A stretch of DNA of 64,000 nucleotides from Amedibacillus dolichus DSM 3991. GTDB taxonomy: Bacteria > Bacillota_I > Bacilli_A > Erysipelotrichales > Erysipelotrichaceae. Location: NCBI RefSeq assembly GCF_000154285.1, contig NZ_DS483478.1, positions 214,947-278,946 of the forward strand, in the 5' to 3' direction. Positions 18,045-27,098 of this stretch are shown here, piece by piece; within the stretch, counting starts at the first letter, position 1; each line of letters begins with the position of its first letter. The notes beneath the pieces are model-generated. The model had not been told where the DNA came from. It worked only from the letters and a program-made list of their open reading frames with translations, and ran no database searches. Both the position numbers and the translations under genes were made by a program.

Positions 18045-19158
18045 CACCGTTTGCCACTCTTACGATACTTAATGCATAGATTTTGGCATTTTGAATAATA
18101 TCTTTGCGATCCATCCATTCGTTCGGTAAGTGGCCGATTCCTTTCTGTCCCGGAAAACTTGGGCCAAATGGGACAATGTTTGGCATCAATTTCGCATACG
18201 TTCCTCCGGTCGTGGTTACCGGTGTTCCGTCCATTCCTGTTATTTTTTCATAGGTATCTTGCAATGTACGACATAAGAAGCAATCCTTTTCAAAACGAAC
18301 GGGATCATAGTTTTGTATGCAGGTTAATTGCAGATGGGAAGGTAATTTGCTGCGAATCTGTTCTTCGATTTCCGCATTGGTGATAACCGCAGGATAGGAT
18401 AATACAAATTCAAACGCCAACGCATCTTCACAATCTGCTAAGCATCTTCCACGTAGCTGCATTTGTCCGAATTCTTCATCATGAATATCCAATCCCAAAC
18501 GATCGGCATGCTCATTGCTGGATAAAAGATATTCGTTTACAAAGGCATTGAATTCTTTTTGATGCTCATAAGAGCTGCTAACTCGATAACAGCATCGACC
18601 TCTTTCGGCATAGACCACAGGGTATTTGCAATCCGGTGTCCACCCCATGACCGGAGGCTTTTTAACTGAAAGATAGTGTGTTAAATCTTCAAAGCCGGTT
18701 TCTTCGTTGGTACCGAATAAAATCCATACCGGTCTTTTTAAATGGATTTTCAGCTCTTTTATAGCGTATAGAGCATACAGGCAAGAAAGGATAGGACCTT
18801 TGTTATCTAGGATACCACGTGCATAAATACGACCGTTTTCTTCATGAGCCGAGAATGGTGGATAAAGCCAACCATCACCGACAGGAACGACATCTAAATG
18901 ACCGATAATTCCGATATAATCAGAATCATCGCCCTCTCCGTATTTGGCAATTCCCATTTTATGATCAACATTTTCTATTTCAAAGCCTAACTCCTGAGCA
19001 AGCTTTAAGGTTTCTTCCAATGCGTTGTTTACACCTTCACCAAAGGGCATATCCGTTTTCGCCGTTGATTGCACGCTGTCAATGCGTACGATTTTTTTAA
19101 TGCCTTCGATCATACGATCGGATATTTCATCAATTTTATGTAAAAGCTTCTCTTCCAT
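18031..19158 (-). CDS. M20-family dipeptidase (Sapep/PepV-like)
   Basis: Zinc exopeptidase of 375 residues. First metal motif G-H-L-D-V-V-P near residue 85, bridging aspartate in R-G-x-x-D-N-K-G-P, catalytic Glu-Glu in G-T-N-E-E-T-G-F-E-D near 150, and a late T-x-G-G-T-Y-A-K with G-x-x-F-P-G metal-ligand region. This matches the Sapep/PepV subfamily of cytosolic dipeptidases. GAGGCG precedes ATG 19158. It sits third-to-last in the operon, directly after the glycosylasparaginase, so it may trim the peptide part of the same substrate. Confidence 0.88.
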   Translation of the reverse strand: MEEKLLHKIDEISDRMIEGIKKIVRIDSVQSTAKTDMPFGEGVNNALEETLKLAQELGFEIENVDHKMGIAKYGEGDDSDYIGIIGHLDVVPVGDGWLYPPFSAHEENGRIYARGILDNKGPILSCLYALYAIKELKIHLKRPVWILFGTNEETGFEDLTHYLSVKKPPVMGWTPDCKYPVVYAERGRCCYRVSSSYEHQKEFNAFVNEYLLSSNEHADRLGLDIHDEEFGQMQLRGRCLADCEDALAFEFVLSYPAVITNAEIEEQIRSKLPSHLQLTCIQNYDPVRFEKDCFLCRTLQDTYEKITGMDGTPVTTTGGTYAKLMPNIVPFGPSFPGQKGIGHLPNEWMDRKDIIQNAKIYALSIVRVANGDENE

Positions 19159-19167
19159 AAACGCCTC

Positions 19168-20127
19168 TTATTTGCGAACAAGTGGAGCGGTTCTGGTTTT
19201 CATATAGTTTTCTAACCATTCTTCACTTGCTACTTCAAAATATTGTTTTCCCGCTTCGTCAAATTGAACCAAATAAACCGTAGGTTCTTCTTTTTCGGTT
19301 GCTACGGCAAAAGAGAAGCCCTGAATGTTGGTCGCAACGCCCCATTCACCTTTGTTATTCATCGCAATCAAGGACATATCACCGGCTTTTCCACGACGTT
19401 TTTTCAATTCCTTATCGAAATTTGTAACCGCAATATCACAAGCCTCTTGTGGTGTTTTTCCTTCTTTCATCAAACGGACGATTTCATAGGAAACACAGCC
19501 CTTCATCACATCTTCGCCCAAACCGGTAGCACTGGCACCGCCCACCTCGGAATCGACATAGAAGCCGGAACCGGATATCGGAGAATCACCGACACGTCCC
19601 GCACGTTTCATGAATAAGCCGCTTGTGCTTGTTGCAGCACTCATGTGAGCGCCTTGATCTACGCAAACCATACCAACGGTGTCATGTCCGGAATATGGCT
19701 TTAGTTCCAAGTCCTTGGATTCCTTCACTCGATTGTGATAATGGATCTTAGCTCGTTCAGTCAACATGTTTTTGCGTTCAAAGCCATTGCGATGGGCGTA
19801 TTTTTCAGCTCCTGCTCCAACCAGAAAGTTGTTTACCGGCTCTTTGGATAAAGCGCGGGCAATACTTACGGGATTTGCGTAATCTTTAATCGCACCGACA
19901 CAGCCGATATCCAGTGTATCTCCGTCCATAAAGGCAGCATCGAGCTCTACCTCCATTTCTTCATTTGGAAGTCCTCCATAACCGACGCTTTTGTAAAACT
20001 CAAAATCTTCAACCGCACGAACGGCTGTTTCGATGGCATCGCCGCAAGAAGCGCCGTCTTTTAACATTTCTTTTGCTTCTGTAATACCTTCTAATGCCAT
20101 TCGCCATGTTGCTATAATACCAAACAT
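19168..20127 (-). CDS. N4-(beta-N-acetylglucosaminyl)-L-asparaginase (glycosylasparaginase)
   Basis: N-terminal-nucleophile hydrolase that splits the GlcNAc-asparagine bond. ATG 20127 is set by AGGAGG just upstream. Residues 48-80 (S-V-G-Y-G-G-L-P-N..., L-D-A-A-F-M-D-G-D-T-L-D-I-G-x-V-G) follow the aspartylglucosaminidase pattern. G-H-D-T-V-G at 148-152 places the autoprocessing nucleophile at Thr150, and R-V-G-D-S-P-I-x-G-x-G (178-188) forms the substrate pocket. This last motif separates glycosylasparaginases from plain asparaginases. No signal peptide is seen, so it acts in the cytosol on an imported substrate. It sits right behind the PTS IIA/IIB genes. Confidence 0.85.
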   Translation of the reverse strand: MFGIIATWRMALEGITEAKEMLKDGASCGDAIETAVRAVEDFEFYKSVGYGGLPNEEMEVELDAAFMDGDTLDIGCVGAIKDYANPVSIARALSKEPVNNFLVGAGAEKYAHRNGFERKNMLTERAKIHYHNRVKESKDLELKPYSGHDTVGMVCVDQGAHMSAATSTSGLFMKRAGRVGDSPISGSGFYVDSEVGGASATGLGEDVMKGCVSYEIVRLMKEGKTPQEACDIAVTNFDKELKKRRGKAGDMSLIAMNNKGEWGVATNIQGFSFAVATEKEEPTVYLVQFDEAGKQYFEVASEEWLENYMKTRTAPLVRK

Positions 20128-20193
20128 TGTCTTTCCTCCTATTTCCAAGTATGTACTTCTTATAAAATAATTAAAATCGCCTATCCAGCGATT

Positions 20194-20517
20194 TTAGTTG
20201 TTTTTAAACTTTTTCATCTGGACGATTGCTTTTTTCAATACTTTTTCTGCGTCCATCATTCCGTAATCAGCTGCATCAATAACAGCTACAGGAATCTTAT
20301 CTCCGTATTTTTCGTTAATTTCATTATAAAGGAATTTTGTCTGCGGACCGATTAGAATGCAATCTAATGGTGTTTCTTCGATAATATCCTGAATTTTCTT
20401 GTAGGAGAATGCCTTGCATTCAATTGGCAGGTTGTTTTTGTCAGCTACCTCCTGCATACGCTGAGCCATCATGCTGGTAGACATACCGTTGTCGCAAAAT
20501 AAGTAAACTCGTTTCAT
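20194..20517 (-). CDS. PTS EIIB, lactose/cellobiose family
   Basis: A 107-residue cytosolic EIIB with phosphorylated Cys8 in the P-loop-like V-Y-L-F-C-D-N-G-M-S-T-S, the hallmark of the lichenan/cellobiose/chitobiose class. It receives phosphate from the EIIA encoded 13 bases upstream and passes it to a sugar carried by an EIIC. No EIIC is in this operon; the only matching one is at 29523-30881 and carries the same operator. Confidence 0.93.
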   Translation of the reverse strand: MKRVYLFCDNGMSTSMMAQRMQEVADKNNLPIECKAFSYKKIQDIIEETPLDCILIGPQTKFLYNEINEKYGDKIPVAVIDAADYGMMDAEKVLKKAIVQMKKFKNN

Positions 20518-20530
20518 GTTATAGTACCTC

Positions 20531-20854
20531 CTATTTATTTTCTAGAGCTTGAAACTTTTTGAATATTATAATCTGTTGTTGGGCAAATGCTTTAAAGCTT
20601 TCCGCAGCCATCAACTGATCTTCTGCGTGCATCAATAACATATTCGGTGTTACAGGTTCTCCGCTGGCTTCCTTTTGAATAAGTGAAGCATGCGCCTCAT
20701 GACCCTTAATAAAAATCTCTTCACCTTCTTTAATGAGTGCCTCCGCTTTTTCGAAATCATAGTTTTGAGCTGCCATAGCTGCTTCCATATACATTGATTT
20801 TGCAGAACCGACACAAGAGATTATTTGGAAACTAATCATTTCCAATCCTTCCAT
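20531..20854 (-). CDS. PTS EIIA, lactose/cellobiose family
   Basis: A 107-residue helical EIIA with phosphorylated His76 in L-L-M-H-A-E-D-Q-L-M. Helices with Ala-rich heptads form the usual trimer. AAGGAGGG precedes ATG 20854. First gene of the six-gene leftward operon (IIA, IIB, glycosylasparaginase, M20, cutC, M81) that ends at the terminator near 15800. Its promoter region carries two TTCCTA-N4-TAGGAA operators shared with the divergent peptidase genes. Confidence 0.92.
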   Translation of the reverse strand: MEGLEMISFQIISCVGSAKSMYMEAAMAAQNYDFEKAEALIKEGEEIFIKGHEAHASLIQKEASGEPVTPNMLLMHAEDQLMAAESFKAFAQQQIIIFKKFQALENK

Positions 20855-20921
20855 TTTGTTCCCTCCTTATACCTTTCGCTGTAATTTTACAATATTTAAG
20901 TGATGTTTTCATTCAACTCGG

Positions 20922-20939
20922 CTTCCTAGTGTTAGGAAA
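20922..20939. promoter_or_regulatory. Regulon operator 1a (palindrome)
   Basis: cTTCCTA-GTGT-TAGGAAa. Inverted repeat in the divergent region between the PTS-IIA operon and pepF, proximal to the leftward operon. Confidence 0.7.
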
Positions 20940-20951
20940 TAAAGGTTCTAC

Positions 20952-20969
20952 CTTCCTATAGGTAGGAAA
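20952..20969. promoter_or_regulatory. Regulon operator 1b (palindrome)
   Basis: cTTCCTA-TAGG-TAGGAAa, centred 30 bp from operator 1a, with AAAGGTTCTA between. It lies just upstream of a TATAAT -10 (about 20999) for pepF that lacks a good -35, as expected for an activator site. Confidence 0.7.
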
Positions 20970-21038
20970 TAATTAAGCTAATTTATCTATCTATCTTTAT
21001 TATAATAAAAATACCATAACAAAGAAAAGAGGAAAACT

Positions 21039-22802
21039 ATGAAAAATTATGAATGGAGCTTAGATGCATTGTATAAGGGGTATGATGACCCGATTTTTCT
21101 TGAAGATATAGAAAAGTTGAAGAATTGGAAATGTACGTTATCCGATGTATGTCAAAAACTTCAAAAAGAAACAAAGGAAATAAAACTGCATGAGGGGTTA
21201 GCACTGCTAGAAGAAATACGAGAATATACTTATCGTTTGAAGATGTACACGCAGTTAAGATTAAGTGTTGATTCCAATGATGAACAAAATAACGTATGGT
21301 CTTATACCGTAAACAATTTGATTGCGGATATCAGCTATTATGAATCAATGGTATGGAATATCTTATTGGATATTGAGAATTTAGAAAGCTTGATTGAAAC
21401 CGATGCAAAAGCAAGGGATTATCGTTTTCTTCTGCATGAAAAAATCCAAAAGCGTAAATATGATTTAAATGAACAGCAGGAGCAAATCCTATCCATGCTG
21501 TATCCTACCGGTATAAAGGCTTTTTCGGATATGTATTATGCCTTGACGGGGAATGCCAAAGTCAATTTCAGAGGGGAAGTTCTGCCTTTAACAAAAGTTA
21601 AAAATATGTGTCATGATACTTGTAAGGAGGTAAGAAAAGACGCATTTTTGGCGGAATTAAAGGCGTATGAAGCAATCGCAGAGCCATTGTCTTTTGCGAT
21701 AAGCGCAATAAAAAGTCAGCAGCTAAAGGAAGCAAGATTACGAGGTTATAAGGATCCCTTAGAAAAGATGCTGATAGAAAGCAGAATGCGTAAGAATACA
21801 TTAGATGTCATGATGAAAAGTATTGAAGCATACCTGCCGATGTTTCGTACCTATTTAAAGAAGAAAGCATCATTGTTAGGATATGCTCAAGGGCTTCCAT
21901 GGTATGAAATTTATGCGACATTAGGAGAGTGCGGCTTTCATTTTTCGATTGAGGAATGCAATGCTTATATATTGAAGCATTTTAAACCGGTTAGTGAGCA
22001 TTTGTATCAAATGGTCAAGCGCGCATTTGAAGAGGATTGGATCGATTATCCTACAAGAAAAGGAAAACAGCCGGGAGCTTTCTGTGAGAATTTAGGTTGG
22101 ATCAAGGAAAGTCGAATGATTACGAATTATAATTATACGTTAAGTGATATCGTAACCGTTGCTCATGAGCTGGGACATGCCTTTCATGGAATGATGATTG
22201 AGAATCAACCGATTTTAAATCGGGAGTATTGTATGCCTTTGGCGGAAACCGCTAGTACATTTAATGAGAATATTATATACAATGCCTTAGCGGCGGATAT
22301 GAATGCAAAGGATCGATTGTTGGTATTGGATACACAGCTATCTGCATTATGCCAAAATATATTGGATATTTATGCGCGTTTTCAATTTGAAAAAGCAGTT
22401 TTCGAGCATGTTGAAAAGGGCTTTTTAAATGCTTCACAATTATGTGAACTGATGAAAGAGGCATTGTTAAAGTCCTTTGGTGATGGCTTAGATCCGAAGT
22501 ATTTACACCCATATCGTTGGATAACAAAGGTGCATTATTATTTGCCGGATATTGCTTATTATAATTTTCCATATACATTTGGGGCATTGTTTTCCAGAGG
22601 CTTGTACGCTAAATATCAAGCGGAGGGAAGTACGTTTATTCCAAAATACGAAGCATTGCTTCAAGCAACGACAACCAATACGGTGGAAGATGTAGCAAGG
22701 ATTGCCGGTATTGATATAACAACCGATACCTTTTGGAAACAAAGCTTACAATCCATTGTGGATCAAATGCAGGAATTTTTGAAGTTGATAGAAAAGGAGT
22801 AG
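21039..22802 (+). CDS. pepF: M3-family oligoendopeptidase F
   Basis: Cytosolic zinc endopeptidase that cuts imported oligopeptides. The zinc motif H-E-L-G-H is at about residues 376-380 within V-A-H-E-L-G-H-A-F-H-G, and the third ligand Glu lies in P-L-A-E-T-A-S-T-F about 25 residues later. The C-terminal Y-x-Y-P-Y-T-F-G-A-L-F-type substrate region is present. The 587-residue length is normal. It is followed after 3 bases by a dipeptidase gene. Divergent from the PTS/glycosylasparaginase operon and shares its operators. Confidence 0.92.
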   Translation: MKNYEWSLDALYKGYDDPIFLEDIEKLKNWKCTLSDVCQKLQKETKEIKLHEGLALLEEIREYTYRLKMYTQLRLSVDSNDEQNNVWSYTVNNLIADISYYESMVWNILLDIENLESLIETDAKARDYRFLLHEKIQKRKYDLNEQQEQILSMLYPTGIKAFSDMYYALTGNAKVNFRGEVLPLTKVKNMCHDTCKEVRKDAFLAELKAYEAIAEPLSFAISAIKSQQLKEARLRGYKDPLEKMLIESRMRKNTLDVMMKSIEAYLPMFRTYLKKKASLLGYAQGLPWYEIYATLGECGFHFSIEECNAYILKHFKPVSEHLYQMVKRAFEEDWIDYPTRKGKQPGAFCENLGWIKESRMITNYNYTLSDIVTVAHELGHAFHGMMIENQPILNREYCMPLAETASTFNENIIYNALAADMNAKDRLLVLDTQLSALCQNILDIYARFQFEKAVFEHVEKGFLNASQLCELMKEALLKSFGDGLDPKYLHPYRWITKVHYYLPDIAYYNFPYTFGALFSRGLYAKYQAEGSTFIPKYEALLQATTTNTVEDVARIAGIDITTDTFWKQSLQSIVDQMQEFLKLIEKE

Positions 22803-22805
22803 TTT

Positions 22806-23711
22806 ATGTTTTTCGCAAATTTACATGATGATATCGGGAATGATATTTATGAGCATCGCTTTCAAGAGCCGAATCGTTTAGATGAATTTCATTATCCGCG
22901 TTTTAAACAAGGAAAGATGAAGTTTTCCGCAATTGTATGCTGTTTTAGCGGCAGTGAGGATTGGAAAGCTATGATGAATACTGTTTTATATGTGGAACGT
23001 AAGATTCAGGAAAGCCGTTATTTTTCCTTTCGAGAGGATAAAGAAATACAGGTGTTTCTTGCGGTAGAAGGAATGTGTGGTATTCAAGAGGAGGTGGAAG
23101 TGAAAATCCAATGGCTTTATGAGCATCATGTTCGTCTGGGCTCTTTGTGTTGGAATGATGAAAATGCTTTGGCAATCGGAGCTAAAAAAGGAAACAAGCC
23201 GCTAACGGAAAAAGGAATTCGGGCAATTAAAGAAATGAGTAGGCTACATATGGCGATTGATACAAGTCATTGCTGCGAGTGGAATTTTTATGATATCGCT
23301 AGGGTAAGTAAGGAAGCAATCATAGCTTCGCACAGCAACGTAAAGGCCTTGTATAATCACTATCGCAATTTAAGTGATCCGCAATTACAGGTAGTGAAAG
23401 CTAAAAACGGCTTGGTTGGCGCAATATGTGTACGTTGGTTCGTGAAGAAAAAAGAGGATAAAGCAACCTTGCAGGATTATATTGAGGTTATAAAATATCT
23501 GAAAGAAACGATTGGAGTAAAGCATATTGCATTAGGCTTTGATTTTATGGATTATATAGAAGGAATGGAAGAAAGCAATGTGACTGGGATAAAGGATATT
23601 ACAGAAATCGGCAATATTGCAGCTGCGCTTAAGGAAAACGGATTTCAGGAAGAAGAAATCGAGAAAATCTGTTTTCAAAATGCAGTGGATTTTATGAAAT
23701 CCTATCTATAA
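22806..23711 (+). CDS. M19-family (renal-type) dipeptidase
   Basis: A 301-residue TIM-barrel dipeptidase. First metal pair H-D-D near residue 8 (variant of the usual H-x-D), bridging Glu in A-V-E-G-M near 87, I-D-T-S-H near 155 and A-S-H-S-N near 178 complete the binuclear site. The D-F at G-F-D-F-M-D-Y-I-E-G is the usual substrate-end segment. It lacks a signal sequence, so it is cytosolic. It starts three bases after pepF and is in the same operon; together they would take oligopeptides to amino acids. Confidence 0.87.
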   Translation: MFFANLHDDIGNDIYEHRFQEPNRLDEFHYPRFKQGKMKFSAIVCCFSGSEDWKAMMNTVLYVERKIQESRYFSFREDKEIQVFLAVEGMCGIQEEVEVKIQWLYEHHVRLGSLCWNDENALAIGAKKGNKPLTEKGIRAIKEMSRLHMAIDTSHCCEWNFYDIARVSKEAIIASHSNVKALYNHYRNLSDPQLQVVKAKNGLVGAICVRWFVKKKEDKATLQDYIEVIKYLKETIGVKHIALGFDFMDYIEGMEESNVTGIKDITEIGNIAAALKENGFQEEEIEKICFQNAVDFMKSYL

Positions 23712-23772
23712 AGAAGAATGTGTTTAATGAAAGACCGGTTTACGTTTATGATGAAATTTGTTTTTTATAGTA

Positions 23773-24039
23773 ATGGTGATGAGTATGATTCGATACGCAA
23801 AAGCCTTAAATAAGATAACCGATACTTTAATTTCTTTAACATGTTTTGTAGCATTGCTTTTTCATGATTATTTAACAGTCTATGCGTTTTTTATGCTATT
23901 GCCTTTTCTATGTGTTACTTCGTTATTGAACATATATGCATATTGGAAAGATAAAAGCTATGGGATCACAAAGCTATTGACCGGTTTGTTTTGGATAGCG
24001 GTTATCATAGTGGCGGTTATTACAAATATTTATAATTAG
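23773..24039 (+). CDS. Small three-helix membrane protein, unknown
   Basis: About 85-89 residues, depending on which of the clustered ATGs (23773, 23779, 23785) is used; a GGTGATGAG favours 23785. Three hydrophobic segments (roughly 15-30, 33-52, 66-86 of the longest form) with short polar loops. No recognisable family. It lies about 60 bases after the M19 dipeptidase gene and may be read through from it. Confidence 0.55.
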   Translation: MVMSMIRYAKALNKITDTLISLTCFVALLFHDYLTVYAFFMLLPFLCVTSLLNIYAYWKDKSYGITKLLTGLFWIAVIIVAVITNIYN

Positions 24040-24061
24040 ACAGTGAGAGGAAAGAAAACAT

Positions 24062-24099
24062 AAAAAGAGTAGGAGGTATTGGTTTATTGCTTCCTACTC
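24062..24099 (-). terminator. Terminator for the leftward yitT-type gene
   Basis: On the minus strand GAGTAGGAAG...CCTCCTACTC (9 of 10 pairs) followed by TTTTTATG. Confidence 0.65.
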
Positions 24100-24116
24100 G
24101 TTTGCTTCTTATTCTT

Positions 24117-24998
24117 TTATTCAATAGGCTTTTGATAAAATTTGCCATAGAAATTCAAAGTGCTGTATGTATTGATCAATGCGTCGGGCTTTACGCTGCG
24201 GATACAATCTACGACATCTCGTACTTCATAGCTGCTGACAACGGTTTTACAAAGGTAAAACCGTTTTTTGCTGTACCCTCCATAAGCGGTAATAACGCTC
24301 ATACCATGGTGAAAATTATTCATAAAGGCTTCGGTGATGACTTCCGGATCGTTGGTGGTTATTTCGATAGTAATTTGTTCATAACGCTGATAGAAGTTAG
24401 AAATCGTTCTCGTGGATATTAGCTGAAATATAATGGAGTAGCCGGCATGTTCCCAACCGAACAAATACCCGAATATAATCAGCATGGAGCAGTTAAATAT
24501 AAAGACATAATCCCAAATGCTTTTATGGATTTTATTGGATACATATAAGGCGATGAAATCCGTTCCGCCGGTTGAACCATTTGCACGTAGTGCCAATACA
24601 ACACTCATGCCGTATAGGAAGCCGCCAAACAATACATTCAATGTTAAATCATCGAATAACGGAGAAAAATCCAAGAACTGAAGAAATACTGATGTTAAGA
24701 TGAATTGAATGCAGCTAAGTAAGGTGAAGCGATGGGAAACACTTTTATAGGCAAGCAGGGCAGCGGGGATGTTCAAGGCTAAAATCCCCAAAGAAGTGGA
24801 AAAGTTGAAACCGAATAGGTTGCTGATTTTGTTTAATAAAATCGCAACACCCGTAAATCCGCTAGATAATAAATTGCATGGATCCATGAAAACATTGATT
24901 ACGTAGACTTGCAGAAGGCTGCTTGCGATAATCATAATAATAGATATAATAAAACGAATCGATTTTATTTTTTGAAGATCCTTTATTTTCTTAGCCAT
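24117..24998 (-). CDS. YitT-family membrane protein (DUF161 + DUF2179)
   Basis: A 293-residue protein with five to six N-terminal membrane helices (DUF161, about 15-200). It contains the family motifs D-P-x-x-L-x-S-G-F-T-G-V-A and R-A-N-G-S-T-G-G-T-D-F-I-A, then a cytosolic DUF2179 domain (about 210-285) of ferredoxin-like fold resembling nucleotide-binding sensors. The transported compound is unknown. GAGGGGTG precedes the ATG. It is divergent from the PRD regulator gene and shares its two palindromic operators, so it may be the sixth transcription unit of the regulon. Confidence 0.87.
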   Translation of the reverse strand: MAKKIKDLQKIKSIRFIISIIMIIASSLLQVYVINVFMDPCNLLSSGFTGVAILLNKISNLFGFNFSTSLGILALNIPAALLAYKSVSHRFTLLSCIQFILTSVFLQFLDFSPLFDDLTLNVLFGGFLYGMSVVLALRANGSTGGTDFIALYVSNKIHKSIWDYVFIFNCSMLIIFGYLFGWEHAGYSIIFQLISTRTISNFYQRYEQITIEITTNDPEVITEAFMNNFHHGMSVITAYGGYSKKRFYLCKTVVSSYEVRDVVDCIRSVKPDALINTYSTLNFYGKFYQKPIE

Positions 24999-25067
24999 GA
25001 AAGCACCCCTCTTATAATAATTGCATATCCATTATAGGTAAAATAATACATTTGTTATATAAGACTG

Positions 25068-25085
25068 TTTCCTAACATTCGGAAC
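25068..25085. promoter_or_regulatory. Regulon operator 2a (imperfect palindrome)
   Basis: TTTCCTA-ACAT-TcGGAAc, 12 of 14 consensus positions, upstream of the yitT-type promoter. Confidence 0.6.
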
Positions 25086-25095
25086 AAAAGTTCTA

Positions 25096-25113
25096 TTTCC
25101 TAATATTAGGAAA
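25096..25113. promoter_or_regulatory. Regulon operator 2b (perfect palindrome)
   Basis: TTTCCTA-ATAT-TAGGAAA, centred 28 bp from operator 2a with AAAAGTTCTA between. It lies about 33 bp before a TAAAAT -10 of the regulator gene. Confidence 0.75.
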
Positions 25114-25174
25114 TTGTAGGAGTTAAAAAAGCGTGGATTTGTAGTAAAATAATGTTTATAAGGAAGGTGTTTCT

Positions 25175-27085
25175 ATGCTAAATAAGCGTCAGGAAAAGAT
25201 TATTCTTTTATTAGATGATTCGAAAAGCTGGATAACAGGTAAGGAAATATCGCGTTTGATGAATGTGTCGGATCGTACGATACGTAGTGATATCGACACA
25301 ATAAACAGATATTATGATAAACCGTTGATTGAATCGAATTTAAGAAGTGGGTATCGTATCAATCAAGAGGTATTGGTTACTTTGCCGATAGAGTTAAATA
25401 CGGTAATTCCGCAGACACCGGAAGAAAGATGTATTTATATTATTCAGGAGCTGATGTTTGAGAAAAGCGAGATCAATCTGTTGGATTTGCAAGATCAAGT
25501 ATTTATCAGTGGTTATTCCATTGATAATGATATTAAGCGTATCAAGAAAATGTTGGAGCCTTACGATGATATTAAGCTAGTTCGCTCTCGTAATTATATT
25601 CATTTGGAGGGGAGTGAACAAAGCAAGCGACAGCTGTATAAGGAGCTGTTATCTCAAGAAACACAAGGGAATTTCCTGAATTTGAATAGATTATCCAGTA
25701 TGTTTCAGGATTTTGATCTATTAAAAGTGAAAAAAGAATTGGAAGATGTTTTGGATCATTATAACTATCATGTCAGAGAAATGTCGATGCCGATGCTGAT
25801 GATTCATGTAGGTATCGCTGTTGAACGTATGCTGCGTTACAATTATATCGAAACTTCCAGATCGGTTCCCGAATTAGAAGAACATAAAGAATATTTGATT
25901 GCGAAAGAATTTTTTAAACGTCTATCCAAAAGAATACGCATTGAGGTTGTTGATGATGAGGTGAAGCTGCTTGCGATGCAGCTTATGGGGAAAAAGTCGG
26001 TTACGTTATCGAACGACTTGGTTAATTCCTATAAGAAGGACTTAAATGTGGATACACTGGTTGATGAGATCATTGAAAATATACATAATAATTTTGATAT
26101 TGATTTTTCTAAAGATACCGATTTAAAAAACGGTTTGGCAGTGCATTTGCAGGGACTGATTGAAAGAAGAAATAAAAATATCAATATTTCCAATATCTAT
26201 TTGCAAGAGCTGAAAAGAAAATATCCGTTGGTGTTTGAATTGGCAATCAGGGTAGGCGAATTTTTAGAACAGGTGCTGAAAACGGATATTTCGGAAAATG
26301 AATTGGGCTTTTTGGCATTGCATTTAGGAGCTGCTTATGAAAGATACAACACGAATAGTAAATATCGAGCAGTCATGATTTATCCGATCGATCAGGCATT
26401 GAGTGATTTTTGTGTAAAGAAGATTGAAAACTTATTCTCGGAGCGTATGGATATCGTGGCTTGTGTCAGCTTCTTTGAGGAAAAAAGCATACAGAGCATA
26501 AAGCCGGATATTATTTTAACAACCTTACAGCTAAAGCATAATTTGGAGATTCCTACGATTCAAATTTCGTTATTTTTGAATAATGAAGATGAAAGTAAAA
26601 TCTTTCAAGCTTTAAATATCTTAGATAAAAAACGCTTCCGTAAAGAGTTTGAAGAAAGTCTGGTAAAGCTGATTGAAAAGAAAAACTTTTATTACGATTT
26701 AGATTTACAGACACCGCAAGAGGTCATCACGTATATGTGTGATCGCTTAGAGGAAGCCGGCTATTGCAATGAGGATTTTAAGAACTCGGTATTGCAAAGA
26801 GAAAAGATGGCAGCAACCAGCTTCGTATATTCCTTTGCGGTTCCCCATTCTTTAAATGTCGCAAGCATTTGCCCGTCTATCTCCGTTGCTTTTTTGAAGA
26901 AGCCGATTCAATGGGGAGATTTTGAGGTAAAGATGGTAATGCTGCTTGCTACAAATGAGGAGCAATCGAATATTTTAAAGATGTTCTTTTCTTGGTTAAG
27001 CAATATGATCAACGATGCAAATCATTTTGCGGCGTTATTAGAAACCAAAAGCTATGAAGAATTTATCGCAAAGATAATAGAATAA
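25175..27085 (+). CDS. PRD-containing transcriptional activator with PTS EIIA domain (LicR/MtlR type)
   Basis: A 636-residue regulator: N-terminal HTH_11 (about 5-60: I-T-G-K-E-I-S-R-L-M-N-V-S-D-R-T-I-R-S-D-I), second winged helix (about 85-160), two PTS regulation domains (about 190-285 and 295-400, each with conserved His near H-x-G-I-A and L-A-L-H-L-G), an EIIB-like segment (about 410-490) and a C-terminal fructose/mannitol-type EIIA (about 500-636) with F-A-V-P-H-S-L-N, His558 being the phospho-site. PTS phosphorylation controls such DNA-binding activators. It lies among the PTS and peptidase genes and is the best candidate to bind the shared palindrome. Confidence 0.9.
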   Translation: MLNKRQEKIILLLDDSKSWITGKEISRLMNVSDRTIRSDIDTINRYYDKPLIESNLRSGYRINQEVLVTLPIELNTVIPQTPEERCIYIIQELMFEKSEINLLDLQDQVFISGYSIDNDIKRIKKMLEPYDDIKLVRSRNYIHLEGSEQSKRQLYKELLSQETQGNFLNLNRLSSMFQDFDLLKVKKELEDVLDHYNYHVREMSMPMLMIHVGIAVERMLRYNYIETSRSVPELEEHKEYLIAKEFFKRLSKRIRIEVVDDEVKLLAMQLMGKKSVTLSNDLVNSYKKDLNVDTLVDEIIENIHNNFDIDFSKDTDLKNGLAVHLQGLIERRNKNINISNIYLQELKRKYPLVFELAIRVGEFLEQVLKTDISENELGFLALHLGAAYERYNTNSKYRAVMIYPIDQALSDFCVKKIENLFSERMDIVACVSFFEEKSIQSIKPDIILTTLQLKHNLEIPTIQISLFLNNEDESKIFQALNILDKKRFRKEFEESLVKLIEKKNFYYDLDLQTPQEVITYMCDRLEEAGYCNEDFKNSVLQREKMAATSFVYSFAVPHSLNVASICPSISVAFLKKPIQWGDFEVKMVMLLATNEEQSNILKMFFSWLSNMINDANHFAALLETKSYEEFIAKIIE

Positions 27086-27098
27086 GAAAGAGGTACTT